A stretch of 37,928 nucleotides of DNA, from positions 1 through 37,928 of the forward strand of contig JALWUQ010000074.1 in assembly GCA_026993075.1 (NCBI GenBank), given 5' to 3'. The position numbers and the translations under genes are program-made. Positions 26,128-34,670 of this stretch are shown here, piece by piece (within the stretch, counting starts at the first letter, position 1; the number at the start of each line of letters is the position of its first letter). The DNA comes from Campylobacteraceae bacterium. GTDB taxonomy: Bacteria; Campylobacterota; Campylobacteria; Campylobacterales; JALSKU01. Under the pieces are notes generated by a model. That model ran no database searches and was not told where the DNA came from. It worked only from the letters and a program-made list of their open reading frames with translations.

Positions 26128-27300
26128 TTATTTTAATTCATCAAAATTACCATCATAAGCTGCCATAAATAAATCTTCCAAATCTTTTGCTGTTATTTTT
26201 TTTGCATTTGTAAGAGTTGAGGGATCTTCAAAAGCAAGTTTACCTATTTTTTGCGTATTATCTTTTTTTATATTTGCATCTTTTAAAGAAGATGGAATTT
26301 CAAGCTCTTTTCTAAGTTTTAAAATATATTTTATAAAACTGTCAGTTGATGGTTTTTGAATATCTAAAAATTTACACAATGCTACCATTTTATCTTCAAT
26401 TACAGATTTATTTTGTTTTAGTGCATAAGGCAGGATTATCGAATTTGCAAGGCCATGAGGCATATTGTATAAACCTCCTAATTGGTGGGCAATAGAGTGA
26501 ACTGAGCCTAAGCCTTTTTGAAAAGCAGTAGCTCCCATCATAGCAGCTACTAACATATTTGCTCTTGCATTTGCATTTTTTGGCTCATTGAAGGCGAGTA
26601 TTAAATTTTCTTTTATCATTTTTATACCTTGTAAAGCAATACCTTCAGCCATAGGATGAAATAAAGGAGACAGATATGCTTCAATGCAGTGAACTAATGC
26701 ATCGATACCTGTCCATGCAGTTATATGTTTTGGTAAATTATATGTTAGATTGGGATCTAAAATGACGATTGATGGCAGCATTTGAGGATGAAATATTATC
26801 TTTTTAGCATGATTTTTACTATCTGTTATGACAGTAGCTCTTCCGACTTCTGAGCCGGTTCCTGCAGTTGTCGGAATTGCTATGGTTTTAGCCATATTTT
26901 TAGTATTTGCTTTTGTCCAATTATCTCCAATATCTTCAAAATCCCAAATACTTAAGTTTTGAGTAGACATAAAAGCTATGGTTTTCCCTGCATCAAGTGC
27001 TGAGCCTCCGCCAAAAGCTATAACTCCGTCATTACTATTTTCCAAAAAAACTTTTACTCCATTTTGTATATTTTTAGCTGTTGGATTTGGCTGTACATCA
27101 CTAAAAATGCTAAAAGGTATTTTATTGTCTTTTAAAGGTTTTAGCAAGTCATCCATAACAGGTAGTTTCACCAAGGCATTATCTGTTACTATAAGAGGAT
27201 TTTTTATATTAAGATTATCTAAGGCCAAAATTATATCATTTACTCTGTTGTGACCAAACCATACGGTTGTAGGATAGTTCCAATTTGTTGATTTTAACAT
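26128..27300 (-). CDS. Iron-containing alcohol dehydrogenase
   Basis: This 390-residue group III alcohol dehydrogenase has the NAD-binding GGGSALDAGK (about 98-107), AIPTTAGTGSEVG, and metal-ligand His in ALVHCIEAYLSPLFHP and SVHSIAHQLGG...MPHG. It interconverts an alcohol and an aldehyde or ketone. Its ATG overlaps the aldehyde dehydrogenase stop (TAATG), so the two enzymes are coupled and may act on the same aldehyde. The substrate is not shown by the sequence. Confidence 0.92.
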   Translation of the reverse strand: MLKSTNWNYPTTVWFGHNRVNDIILALDNLNIKNPLIVTDNALVKLPVMDDLLKPLKDNKIPFSIFSDVQPNPTAKNIQNGVKVFLENSNDGVIAFGGGSALDAGKTIAFMSTQNLSIWDFEDIGDNWTKANTKNMAKTIAIPTTAGTGSEVGRATVITDSKNHAKKIIFHPQMLPSIVILDPNLTYNLPKHITAWTGIDALVHCIEAYLSPLFHPMAEGIALQGIKMIKENLILAFNEPKNANARANMLVAAMMGATAFQKGLGSVHSIAHQLGGLYNMPHGLANSIILPYALKQNKSVIEDKMVALCKFLDIQKPSTDSFIKYILKLRKELEIPSSLKDANIKKDNTQKIGKLAFEDPSTLTNAKKITAKDLEDLFMAAYDGNFDELK

Positions 27301-28685
27301 TATATTTCCTTAAAATGAATAGATTTAACTCTAGTTACTTGGTCATATCCAAAAGTTGACAAAGAGACTCCTCTTCCTGTATCTTTAACTCCACTCCAAG
27401 CTAAAGCAGGGTCTAAATAATCGCATCTGTTCATATAAACAGTTCCGGTTTGGATATGTTTTGATAACTCTTTGGCGGTGTTTTTATCCACTGTCCATAT
27501 TGAAGCTGTAAGCCCATAATCACTATCATTCATAAGCTTAATTGCTTCTTTGTCATTTGAGACTTTCATGATACCTACAACAGGACCAAAACTCTCTTCA
27601 TTCATAACCGACATCGAATGGTCAACATCAACTAAAACAGTCGGAGCAAGATATGGTGTACCCTTTTTTGAAGCAGGGAAAAGCGACTCATCTACGAGTG
27701 ATTTTGCGCCTTTGTTTAAAGCTTCTTTGATTTGTTCTCTAACGAAATCACTTGCTTCAGTTTTTACCATAGGACCTATTGTAGTTGCTTTGTTAAGTGG
27801 ATTGCCGAGTTTATACTTTTTAGTTTCTGCTATAAATTTTTTTACAAATTCATCATATACTCGTTTATGAACATAAATCCTTTCAATCCCACAGCACGAT
27901 TGTCCTGAGTTAAAAAAGGAGCCCTCAACCAGGTTTGCAACACTATAATCTATATCAGCATCTTCTCTTACATAAGCGGGATCTTTTCCTCCAAGCTCCA
28001 ATCCACAGGGAATGAATTTATTTTGAATAGCCTTTTGAACTTCATATCCACCCTTAACCGAACCTGTAAAAAATACCCCATCTACTCTTTTATCTCCAAG
28101 CAGATATGAAGCATCGCTATGGGTTAGATATATATGAGAAAATACTCCCTCAGGAAGTCCCGATTCATCAAAAGCCTCTTGATATCTTTTTGCAACTAAA
28201 GGAGTTTGAATGGAGTGTCTTAGTATAACGGCATTTCCTGCTAAAATAGCCGGAACTATAACATTTATGGAAGTTAAAAAAGGATAATTCCAAGGACTTA
28301 AAACTGCTATAACCCCAAGAGGCTCTTTTTCTATGTATCTCTCAAAACCCTGTTTTTGTTCCGGATAAAACGGTTCTAATGATTTTTCAGCGATTTGTAG
28401 CATATACTCAGCTCTTTCTTTAAAGCCATTTAACTCAAATCCACTTTGAGAGATAGGTCTTCCCATCTGGTATGAGAGTTCTTTTGCAATTTCATCTTTT
28501 TTTGAGAAAAGAATATCTATAAACTTTTGGACATACTCTTTTCTTTTTGATATTTTAGTATTTTGCCACTGTTTTTGAGCTTTCGTTGCTATTTTCAAAG
28601 CTTCATCAATATCTTCTATGCTGTTGTAATCTTCTTCAAGATAAACTGAGTTATCAACTGGAGTTATTGTTTTAAATGAAGACAT
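27300..28685 (-). CDS. NAD(P)-dependent aldehyde dehydrogenase
   Basis: The product has 461 residues. The catalytic Cys is C264 in NSGQSCCGIE, the general base Glu is E230 in GLELGGKDP, and PWNYPF and FTGSVKGG are the usual cofactor motifs. The common KPSE cofactor lysine motif reads RHSIQTPL here, so the lysine is replaced. It resembles succinate-semialdehyde and related dehydrogenases, which oxidise an aldehyde to its acid. It lies between a glutamine-synthetase-like gene and an alcohol dehydrogenase, suggesting amine or amino-alcohol metabolism. Confidence 0.9.
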   Translation of the reverse strand: MSSFKTITPVDNSVYLEEDYNSIEDIDEALKIATKAQKQWQNTKISKRKEYVQKFIDILFSKKDEIAKELSYQMGRPISQSGFELNGFKERAEYMLQIAEKSLEPFYPEQKQGFERYIEKEPLGVIAVLSPWNYPFLTSINVIVPAILAGNAVILRHSIQTPLVAKRYQEAFDESGLPEGVFSHIYLTHSDASYLLGDKRVDGVFFTGSVKGGYEVQKAIQNKFIPCGLELGGKDPAYVREDADIDYSVANLVEGSFFNSGQSCCGIERIYVHKRVYDEFVKKFIAETKKYKLGNPLNKATTIGPMVKTEASDFVREQIKEALNKGAKSLVDESLFPASKKGTPYLAPTVLVDVDHSMSVMNEESFGPVVGIMKVSNDKEAIKLMNDSDYGLTASIWTVDKNTAKELSKHIQTGTVYMNRCDYLDPALAWSGVKDTGRGVSLSTFGYDQVTRVKSIHFKEI

Positions 28686-28710
28686 AATATATCCCTTTTT
28701 ATTTTAATTT

Positions 28711-30102
28711 TTATATTATCTCAAAATATCTATTTAATTGCCAGTTTGTTACCGCTTTTTGTTGCTCATTTGCTTCCCACTCTCTTGTCATTGCATAATG
28801 ATTTACAAAAATATCGCCAAAAAGTTCTCTTGCGACCTTAGAATTTTTGAATTTTTGAGCCGCTAAATCTAGAGTTTTTGGAAAATGATAATTCTCGAAC
28901 ATATTTGTTTCATAAGCATTACCTTTTATAGGTTCGGTTGGCTCTATTTTATGCCTAATCCCCCAAAGACCACTCCCAACTGCGGCACTAAGGGCAATGT
29001 AGGGATTGATATCTGCTGCACTTACTCTGTATTCTACCCTTTGCGATTTTGGATTGCCTGTTATTGCTCTTAATGCACAAGTTCTATTGTCAACTCCCCA
29101 GGTAGCTTGAGTAGGAGCCCAAAATCCAGGGACTAACCTGGTAAAAGAGTTGCAAGTTGGAGCTATCATACAAAGAAGTTCAGGCATCAACTTTTGTTGT
29201 CCTGCGATAAACCATCTCATGGCATCGGAAATATTATCTATTTTATCTTTATCAAAAAAAATTGATTCTTTTTTTTCATTGTAAGCAGAGATATGCAAGT
29301 GGCCTGATTGTCCCGGATATTTGTTGGAATATTTTGCCATAAATGTTGCCATAAGCTCTTTTTGTTGAGCAAAAACTTTTGTAAAAGTTTTAAAAAGTAT
29401 AGCTTTATCTGCAGCTTTTAAAAGTTCATCATAAAAAAGAGCAGCTTCTATAACTCCAGGGCCGGTTTCTGTGTGTATGCCTTCAATACTCATATCCATT
29501 TTATCACAAAGTTGTGTCAAACCATGATAAAAATCAGAATGGACACTGTTTCTTAAAAGTGAATATCCAAACATTCCAGGAGTAAAATTTTCTAAGTTTT
29601 TATAGTTTTTTTCTCGGACTGATTGGGGTGTTTCATTAAACATAAAAAATTCAAATTCAGCTGATGCATTAAAAGTGATTCCCATCTCTTTACCATAGCG
29701 AATAACTCTTTTGAGTAAAGACCTCGGACATACATCTTTGTGCTTTCCGCCTTTTTCAAAATCAAGTAAAAAAAGTATGCTGTTTTTTTCAAGAGGCAAT
29801 TCTCTGCAAGTTGATAGATCAATATATCCTAAAGCATCGGGATAAGCACTTTTCCATCCTGTTATTGAATCTTTTTCATATAGTTTGTCACTACTGTCCC
29901 AGCCAAAAATAACATCACAAAAACCAATGCCATTATGTAAAGCAGAAATAAACTTTTCTTTATTTATATATTTTCCCCGCAATATCCCGTCTATATCAGT
30001 AGCTGCGATTTTTATATCGGTTATATTTCTTTGCTCTACAAGCTTGATGGCATCATCAATACTTTTTACATCAGAAGCTTTTAGCATTTTGGCATTACTC
30101 AT
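28711..30102 (-). CDS. Glutamine synthetase-like gamma-glutamyl ligase (PuuA/GlnA3 type)
   Basis: This 463-residue protein has the glutamine synthetase fold: SAEFEFFMF and TETGPGVIEAALFYDE metal ligands, SGQSGHLHIS, NRTCALRAI and the RVEYRVSAADINPYIAL segment. The N-terminal TDIDGILRGKYI replaces the pattern of true GlnA, as in gamma-glutamylputrescine synthetase and related enzymes that join glutamate to amines. The track start at 30129 is a TTG; I use ATG 30102, which has AAAGGA six bases upstream and lies after the predicted transcription start near 30124. Twenty-five bases separate it from the aldehyde dehydrogenase. The amine substrate is unknown; housekeeping GlnA is unlikely. Confidence 0.88.
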   Translation of the reverse strand: MSNAKMLKASDVKSIDDAIKLVEQRNITDIKIAATDIDGILRGKYINKEKFISALHNGIGFCDVIFGWDSSDKLYEKDSITGWKSAYPDALGYIDLSTCRELPLEKNSILFLLDFEKGGKHKDVCPRSLLKRVIRYGKEMGITFNASAEFEFFMFNETPQSVREKNYKNLENFTPGMFGYSLLRNSVHSDFYHGLTQLCDKMDMSIEGIHTETGPGVIEAALFYDELLKAADKAILFKTFTKVFAQQKELMATFMAKYSNKYPGQSGHLHISAYNEKKESIFFDKDKIDNISDAMRWFIAGQQKLMPELLCMIAPTCNSFTRLVPGFWAPTQATWGVDNRTCALRAITGNPKSQRVEYRVSAADINPYIALSAAVGSGLWGIRHKIEPTEPIKGNAYETNMFENYHFPKTLDLAAQKFKNSKVARELFGDIFVNHYAMTREWEANEQQKAVTNWQLNRYFEII

Positions 30103-30130
30103 TATTATCCTTTTATCAAATACAGTCAAT

Positions 30131-30136
30131 ATTATA
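30131..30136 (-). promoter_or_regulatory. -10 box of the GS-like/ALDH/ADH operon
   Basis: The minus strand reads AGTTATAATATTGAC. The predicted start near 30124 leaves a 22-base leader before the ATG at 30102 and places the longer track start outside the mRNA. Confidence 0.6.
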
Positions 30137-30216
30137 ACTTAAATTTTTTAGAGATACCCTAAAATAATAAAAAGTTTAAAATTGTAAGCAAGAGCGTTTA
30201 TTGAGATTTTAAAGAT

Positions 30217-30240
30217 GAGCCGATGTGGTATCATCAGCTC
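30217..30240 (-). terminator. Terminator hairpin downstream of petC
   Basis: GAGCTGATG and CATCGGCTC (minus strand) pair over nine positions with one wobble around a six-base loop (ATACCA). It begins nine bases after the petC stop and is followed by a modest T-containing stretch (ATCTTTAAAATC). Confidence 0.55.
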
Positions 30241-30248
30241 GTAAAATT

Positions 30249-31175
30249 TTAATGCAACTCTTTCCAGAGTTTTGCTTTCCAAAGATAGGCAAATAGTGTA
30301 AATATGATCAAATAACCTATAATTTTTGGTATTAGCGTTTCTCTTTGTACTTTTTTCTTATCTCCTACTTTTTCAAAGTATTTTATTACCTGTTCGGTGC
30401 TTTGCTTTGTAAGTCCCACTCTTGGCATTGAAGTATTTGGTAACAATACTTGTGGATCATTTATAAAATCTTTTAAGAACTCTTTATTTTTAGCTCTTAT
30501 TATGATGGAAAGATCAGGAGGAAGGGCGCCTAAATACTTTTTCAAGTTATCTTGATATTTGGAGACTTTTACTGCGTATTCAAGTTTTTGTGTTTGTGTT
30601 TTAAATTTTGGAAGCATTCCCAAAGATGACCATTTGTCATATTTCATATTGTGGCATCTTCCGCAAGCTGCTTCAAATACTTTTTTGTTGCCAAGTCTTT
30701 TTGGTGATATTGATTTAAGATAGGCTACTATATCAGATACTTCCTGCTCTTTATTTCCGCCTGTACCAAAGAATTTTGGCATTGGGAAAGGGTGTTGTTT
30801 TGAGAATTTCATTTGATTTAACATTGTGTGGGAAGGATTTAGTATAAAATGTTTTAAAAATTTAGCATTATACAGATATCCTGCATCACTAAGATCAGGT
30901 GGAGCTATGCCAAATGATGCTGATGCATTTTCTTTAGACATAGGAGATGGCAAATTTGCTGCTTTTATTCCATGACACCCAGTACATCCCGCGTTTACTA
31001 TCAGTAGCTTACCTTTTGAAGGATCACCTTTATAATTGATTGGCTTTAAATCATTATAAGTAAAAGTTGCCGGTGCTACATGCTTTTCCATTTTAGAAAG
31101 CGCATAAGGCTCTACTCCCCAATATACAAGAAGAGAGAAAAATACAAGTACAATTAATATTTTAAATTCTCTCAT
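30249..31175 (-). CDS. petC: Cytochrome c1, diheme type, of the bc1 complex
   Basis: The product has 308 residues with an N-terminal membrane segment (about 4-22) and a C-terminal anchor (about 280-298). Two heme sites are CTGCH (64-68) and CGRCH (171-175), the diheme form of Campylobacterota, with candidate distal Met in PMPKF. I use the ATG at 31175, which has AGGAGGTG six bases upstream; the 33 extra track residues are petB sequence in another frame. It overlaps petB by four bases. It passes electrons from the Rieske protein to soluble cytochromes in the periplasm. Confidence 0.93.
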   Translation of the reverse strand: MREFKILIVLVFFSLLVYWGVEPYALSKMEKHVAPATFTYNDLKPINYKGDPSKGKLLIVNAGCTGCHGIKAANLPSPMSKENASASFGIAPPDLSDAGYLYNAKFLKHFILNPSHTMLNQMKFSKQHPFPMPKFFGTGGNKEQEVSDIVAYLKSISPKRLGNKKVFEAACGRCHNMKYDKWSSLGMLPKFKTQTQKLEYAVKVSKYQDNLKKYLGALPPDLSIIIRAKNKEFLKDFINDPQVLLPNTSMPRVGLTKQSTEQVIKYFEKVGDKKKVQRETLIPKIIGYLIIFTLFAYLWKAKLWKELH

Positions 31176-32455
31176 CTTACACCTCCTAATCTTTTTCTTT
31201 CTCTTATCGTAACTATAGGTAACATTATAAATAACAGTATAAAAAATCCAATATCCGGTATAAAACCAAACCAATGGGTTATGTCAGTTTTGCCTATAAA
31301 ATAGATACCGTTTGGCGGAACTTTACCAAATATTGTCAAAGCAACCATATCCAAAAGCATTAGCCAAAACCAAATTTTAAAGCCAGTGCTTCTTTTGTGA
31401 GCAGGGGCTACTACAGGACTTCTATCAAGCCATGGAAGGATTAAAAATACACCATTTGCAATGGCAAATCCAATAAGTCCTAATGTAAACGGTTTTATAC
31501 CTGCGATATCAAAAAAGAAGCCTCTTAATATTTCATAACTCCATAAAAAATACCATTCCGGATAGATATGAGTAGGAGTTTTCATATAATCTGCCGGTAT
31601 GAAATTTATAGGATCCATCGCAAATTCATAATGAAAGCCTACAAGGTAAAAATAAAATATTAAAAATACACCCACTACAAATAAATCTTTACTTATAAAT
31701 ATAGGCCAAAAAGGTATAACTTTTGATTCTTTCTTTTTTCCATCTTTGTATTTTTGTGCTTCTTCGTCAAAATCAAAATCTTCTCCGTCTTGATTGTTTA
31801 CATGGGGAATTCTTAATGAATAAAAATGAAGTCCTATAAGAGCCATTATGATAACAGGTAACAAGACGACATGGAGCATAAAAAATCTTGTTAAAGTAGG
31901 GTCTGAAACAAAGAAATTTCCTCTAATCCAAATAACCAAATCAGGACCTATAAGAGGAATGGCTCCAAATATGCTTGTGATAACTTGTGCAGCCCAATAA
32001 CTCATCTGTCCCCAAGGAAGCATATATCCACTAAAACCAGCAGCCGAAAAAGTCATAAATAAAAGCATTCCGCTAAGCCAAATAAGCTCTCTCCCTTTTT
32101 TGTATGATCCATAGTAGATGGCTGTAAACATATGTATATAAATAATAAGAAATACAACCGAAGCCGCTACTGCGTGCATTTGTCTCCAGAGCCATCCATA
32201 ATGAACTTCCTGCATTATTGTATAATTGACACTATCAAATGCTAACTTTGTATCCGGTTTATAATACATCAGTAAAAACAATCCTGTTATAAACAGTATC
32301 GCAAACATTGTCATCAAAATTACACCCATCGCCCATAAAAAATTGATATTCTTTGGTACCCAGTATTCGGTCATTAGGACTTTATCAAGTTTTTTAATCG
32401 CAAGTCGTTGGTCTATCCAATCAGCAATACTTTCTGCTTTTCTTATTTCTGCCAT
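31172..32455 (-). CDS. petB: Cytochrome b of the bc1 complex
   Basis: This protein of 427 residues begins MAEIRKAES. Heme-ligating His pairs lie in RQMHAVAAS/IYIHMFTAI and in FFMLHVVLLP/IGLHFYSLR. The quinol-site PEWY motif is in YPEWYFLWSYEI. Eight membrane helices are visible, with a charged loop of about 30 residues (EDFDFDEEAQKYKDG) between helices D and E. AAGGA eight bases before the ATG at 32455 decides the start over the track's 32527, which lies inside petA. It is the quinol-oxidising core subunit in the inner membrane. Confidence 0.95.
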   Translation of the reverse strand: MAEIRKAESIADWIDQRLAIKKLDKVLMTEYWVPKNINFLWAMGVILMTMFAILFITGLFLLMYYKPDTKLAFDSVNYTIMQEVHYGWLWRQMHAVAASVVFLIIYIHMFTAIYYGSYKKGRELIWLSGMLLFMTFSAAGFSGYMLPWGQMSYWAAQVITSIFGAIPLIGPDLVIWIRGNFFVSDPTLTRFFMLHVVLLPVIIMALIGLHFYSLRIPHVNNQDGEDFDFDEEAQKYKDGKKKESKVIPFWPIFISKDLFVVGVFLIFYFYLVGFHYEFAMDPINFIPADYMKTPTHIYPEWYFLWSYEILRGFFFDIAGIKPFTLGLIGFAIANGVFLILPWLDRSPVVAPAHKRSTGFKIWFWLMLLDMVALTIFGKVPPNGIYFIGKTDITHWFGFIPDIGFFILLFIMLPIVTIRERKRLGGVR

Positions 32456-32459
32456 TTGG

Positions 32460-32987
32460 CTATCCTTTGTATATATTTGTAGGGTTTTTACTGACAAGTT
32501 TTTTAAATTGTGCTCCATCTTCACCAAGAACCATTTTTGTTCCTGTTATTTTGTATGGTGGTATATCAAATGGTCTTGGAGGTGGACCGTAGATATTTAC
32601 TCCACAGTCATTATACTCTCCTCCGTGACATGCACAATGGAACATATTTTTTTTTGGCTCCCATGCTGGAATACATCCTAAATGGGTGCAAAGACCAACA
32701 ACAACCAAAAAATCTTCTTTACCTGCTTTTGTGTCTCTGTTCTTGCATTTTTTAAACTTTGTATGATCTTTTCTTAATATAAATATTGGTTTGCCTCTCC
32801 AGACAACAGTTTTAAATTCTCCTGGAGTTATAGTTGAGAGATCAACTGTTGTATAACCGGCCGCCATTACACTAGGTATCGGCTCCCAAGTAGACTTCAT
32901 AGCTCCCAAAGCAAGTACTCCCCCAATAGCAGCTACACTTCCAAATGCCAAACCTAAAAAATCTCTTCTACTTTTTTCTATGGACAT
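32460..32987 (-). CDS. petA: Rieske iron-sulfur protein of the bc1 complex
   Basis: This protein of 175 residues begins MSIEKSRRDFLGLAFG, a twin-arginine (SRRDFLG) export and anchor sequence. The [2Fe-2S] cluster ligands are CTHLGC and CACHGG, and the proline loop is GPPPRPFDIPPY. The start at 32987 has AAGGA close upstream; the track start at 33011 is an unsupported TTG. It heads the petABC operon, and a TATATT box at about 33017-33022 is a candidate promoter. Confidence 0.95.
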   Translation of the reverse strand: MSIEKSRRDFLGLAFGSVAAIGGVLALGAMKSTWEPIPSVMAAGYTTVDLSTITPGEFKTVVWRGKPIFILRKDHTKFKKCKNRDTKAGKEDFLVVVGLCTHLGCIPAWEPKKNMFHCACHGGEYNDCGVNIYGPPPRPFDIPPYKITGTKMVLGEDGAQFKKLVSKNPTNIYKG

Positions 32988-33073
32988 GTCCTTCCTTTTA
33001 CTGTATTGCAAGATATAATATAGCCCTTAAAGTTAGATTATATAATGAAATTACTGAGAAATTCTTTAATATA

Positions 33074-33718
33074 TTAAGCGTTGAATAACTTTTTAATGAG
33101 AGCTTTTTTGTTTGTTTGAAGTATATAAATCTTATCAAAAATATCTTTATAATACGGTAGTGTAGTTTTAGAAAACTTTTTATAATTATTTTTTATATTT
33201 ATGCACCATGTAAAATCTATATTTCTTTGATTTAAGAGGTTTATTGATAGCAATGTATCATTTATGCAACCAAGTTTACCTGAAGTTACAAGTAATGTTT
33301 TAGCTTGAAAAAAATCAATAAAATCAACCATAAAGAAATCTTTTTCAACCGGAACTAGTAATCCTCCTGCTCCTTCGATAAAAACAATATCACAAACTTT
33401 TGAAATTTTTTGAAATGCCTTTTTGATTTTATAAAAATCTATACTATAGTCGGTTTTTGCGACTATCGGTGCGGCAGGAAGCTTGAAAGTAACCGGTACC
33501 ACATCATCTAATGAGATATTTTTAAAATCCGGATTTAGTTTTTGAGATAATTTTAAAAGCTTTTTGCCGTCATTTGGAGTATTGCTGACACCTGTTTCTA
33601 TAGGTTTTAATGCCCCAACCCTAAATCCTTGTTTTGCAAAGGCTTTAAGCAATACAAGTGTTGTGTAAGTTTTTCCAACATTTGTATTGGTAGCGGTTAC
33701 AAACAAAGTATGGCTCAT
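33074..33718 (-). CDS. bioD: Dethiobiotin synthetase
   Basis: The product has 214 residues. The P-loop is VTATNTNVGKTYTT (about 7-20), the substrate-binding segment is LKPIETGV, and VFIEGAGGLLVPV matches the family. It closes the ureido ring of biotin using CO2 and ATP. It overlaps the GAPDH-like gene upstream by four bases (ATGA). No other biotin genes are in the window; the biotin user accA lies 7 kb away on the other strand. Confidence 0.92.
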   Translation of the reverse strand: MSHTLFVTATNTNVGKTYTTLVLLKAFAKQGFRVGALKPIETGVSNTPNDGKKLLKLSQKLNPDFKNISLDDVVPVTFKLPAAPIVAKTDYSIDFYKIKKAFQKISKVCDIVFIEGAGGLLVPVEKDFFMVDFIDFFQAKTLLVTSGKLGCINDTLLSINLLNQRNIDFTWCINIKNNYKKFSKTTLPYYKDIFDKIYILQTNKKALIKKLFNA

Positions 33719-34656
33719 AGATATTCTTTCATAAGTTCAGCCATCTGCTCCACTTTTTTAGCATATCCGTATTCATTATCCTGCCAAAGCAATAATTGCA
33801 GGAAATCATCTTGCACTAAATGGATAGAGTTTTCATCTATTATTGAAGAGTATCCAATGCCTTTTACATCCGTAGAAACCATAAAATTCTTACTTATTTT
33901 TACTATATTTTTATTTATATTCTCATTCAATATTTTTTTGATATGCGAGAGTTTTGATTTTTGTGATATTTTTATATGCAAATCTATCAAAACTCCGTTT
34001 CCTACTGGTATTCTTATGCTGTTTGCACTTAACTTGTCTTTTAAATGAGGTAAAAAGTATACAGATGCATTTGCTACATTGCTAGAAAGCGGTATTATAT
34101 TTTGTGTGGCAGATCTGCTTCTTCTTATGTCTGTATTTTTATTGTCTAAGAGATTTTGTTCGCTTGTATAGCTGTGGATAGTAGTTATATTACACTTTTG
34201 GATACCTACATACTTATCAATAACACTTAGTATCGGCACGACACAGTTAGCAGTGCAGCTACAGCTTGAAATAATATTTTCATTATTGTATTTTTTTTCA
34301 TTAAATCCCATTATAAACATGGGCAATTCATTTGAATATGTTGAAAGAATAATTTTTTTTGCACCATTTTCAAGATGATATTTTAATTCATCCTCTTTTG
34401 TGTATATACCACTACATTCAAAAAGAATGTCAACTCCACTCCAGTCTAATTTTTTTATATCTGCACAAGAAGTCATCTTTATGGTATTTCTTTTTTTAAA
34501 ATTGCCATATATACTGTCATGTTTTAAAAGATAATCCATCATATAAATATCGTAAATATCATTTATTGCAATGAGTTCAAAATGTTTATTTTGTAAGATA
34601 ATTCTGGCTAAAATCCTTCCAATCCTACCAAAACCGTTGATTGCAACTTTTATCAT
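33715..34656 (-). CDS. Divergent glyceraldehyde-3-phosphate dehydrogenase-like protein
   Basis: This 313-residue protein has the GAPDH layout: NAD-binding INGFGRIGR, AIND with the adenine-ribose Asp, catalytic C134 in SCSCTANC, H161 in TTIHSYTSEQ and RRSRSATQNIIP. It departs from canonical GAPDH in several places: SNVANAS replaces the STGAAKA phosphate site, the Arg in SIRIPVGN is kept, and it is about 20 residues short. No pgk or tpi is nearby. It may be a paralogue with another substrate (erythrose 4-phosphate or a different phospho-aldehyde) or a diverged GAPDH. It lies between the TDT transporter (14-base gap) and bioD. Confidence 0.82.
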   Translation of the reverse strand: MIKVAINGFGRIGRILARIILQNKHFELIAINDIYDIYMMDYLLKHDSIYGNFKKRNTIKMTSCADIKKLDWSGVDILFECSGIYTKEDELKYHLENGAKKIILSTYSNELPMFIMGFNEKKYNNENIISSCSCTANCVVPILSVIDKYVGIQKCNITTIHSYTSEQNLLDNKNTDIRRSRSATQNIIPLSSNVANASVYFLPHLKDKLSANSIRIPVGNGVLIDLHIKISQKSKLSHIKKILNENINKNIVKISKNFMVSTDVKGIGYSSIIDENSIHLVQDDFLQLLLWQDNEYGYAKKVEQMAELMKEYL

Positions 34657-34670
34657 AATATATCTGCTCT

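Noticed and set aside
28711-30102. Housekeeping glutamine synthetase glnA
   Set aside because: The N-terminal and active-site patterns fit the amine-ligating branch, and it is in an operon with aldehyde and alcohol dehydrogenases.
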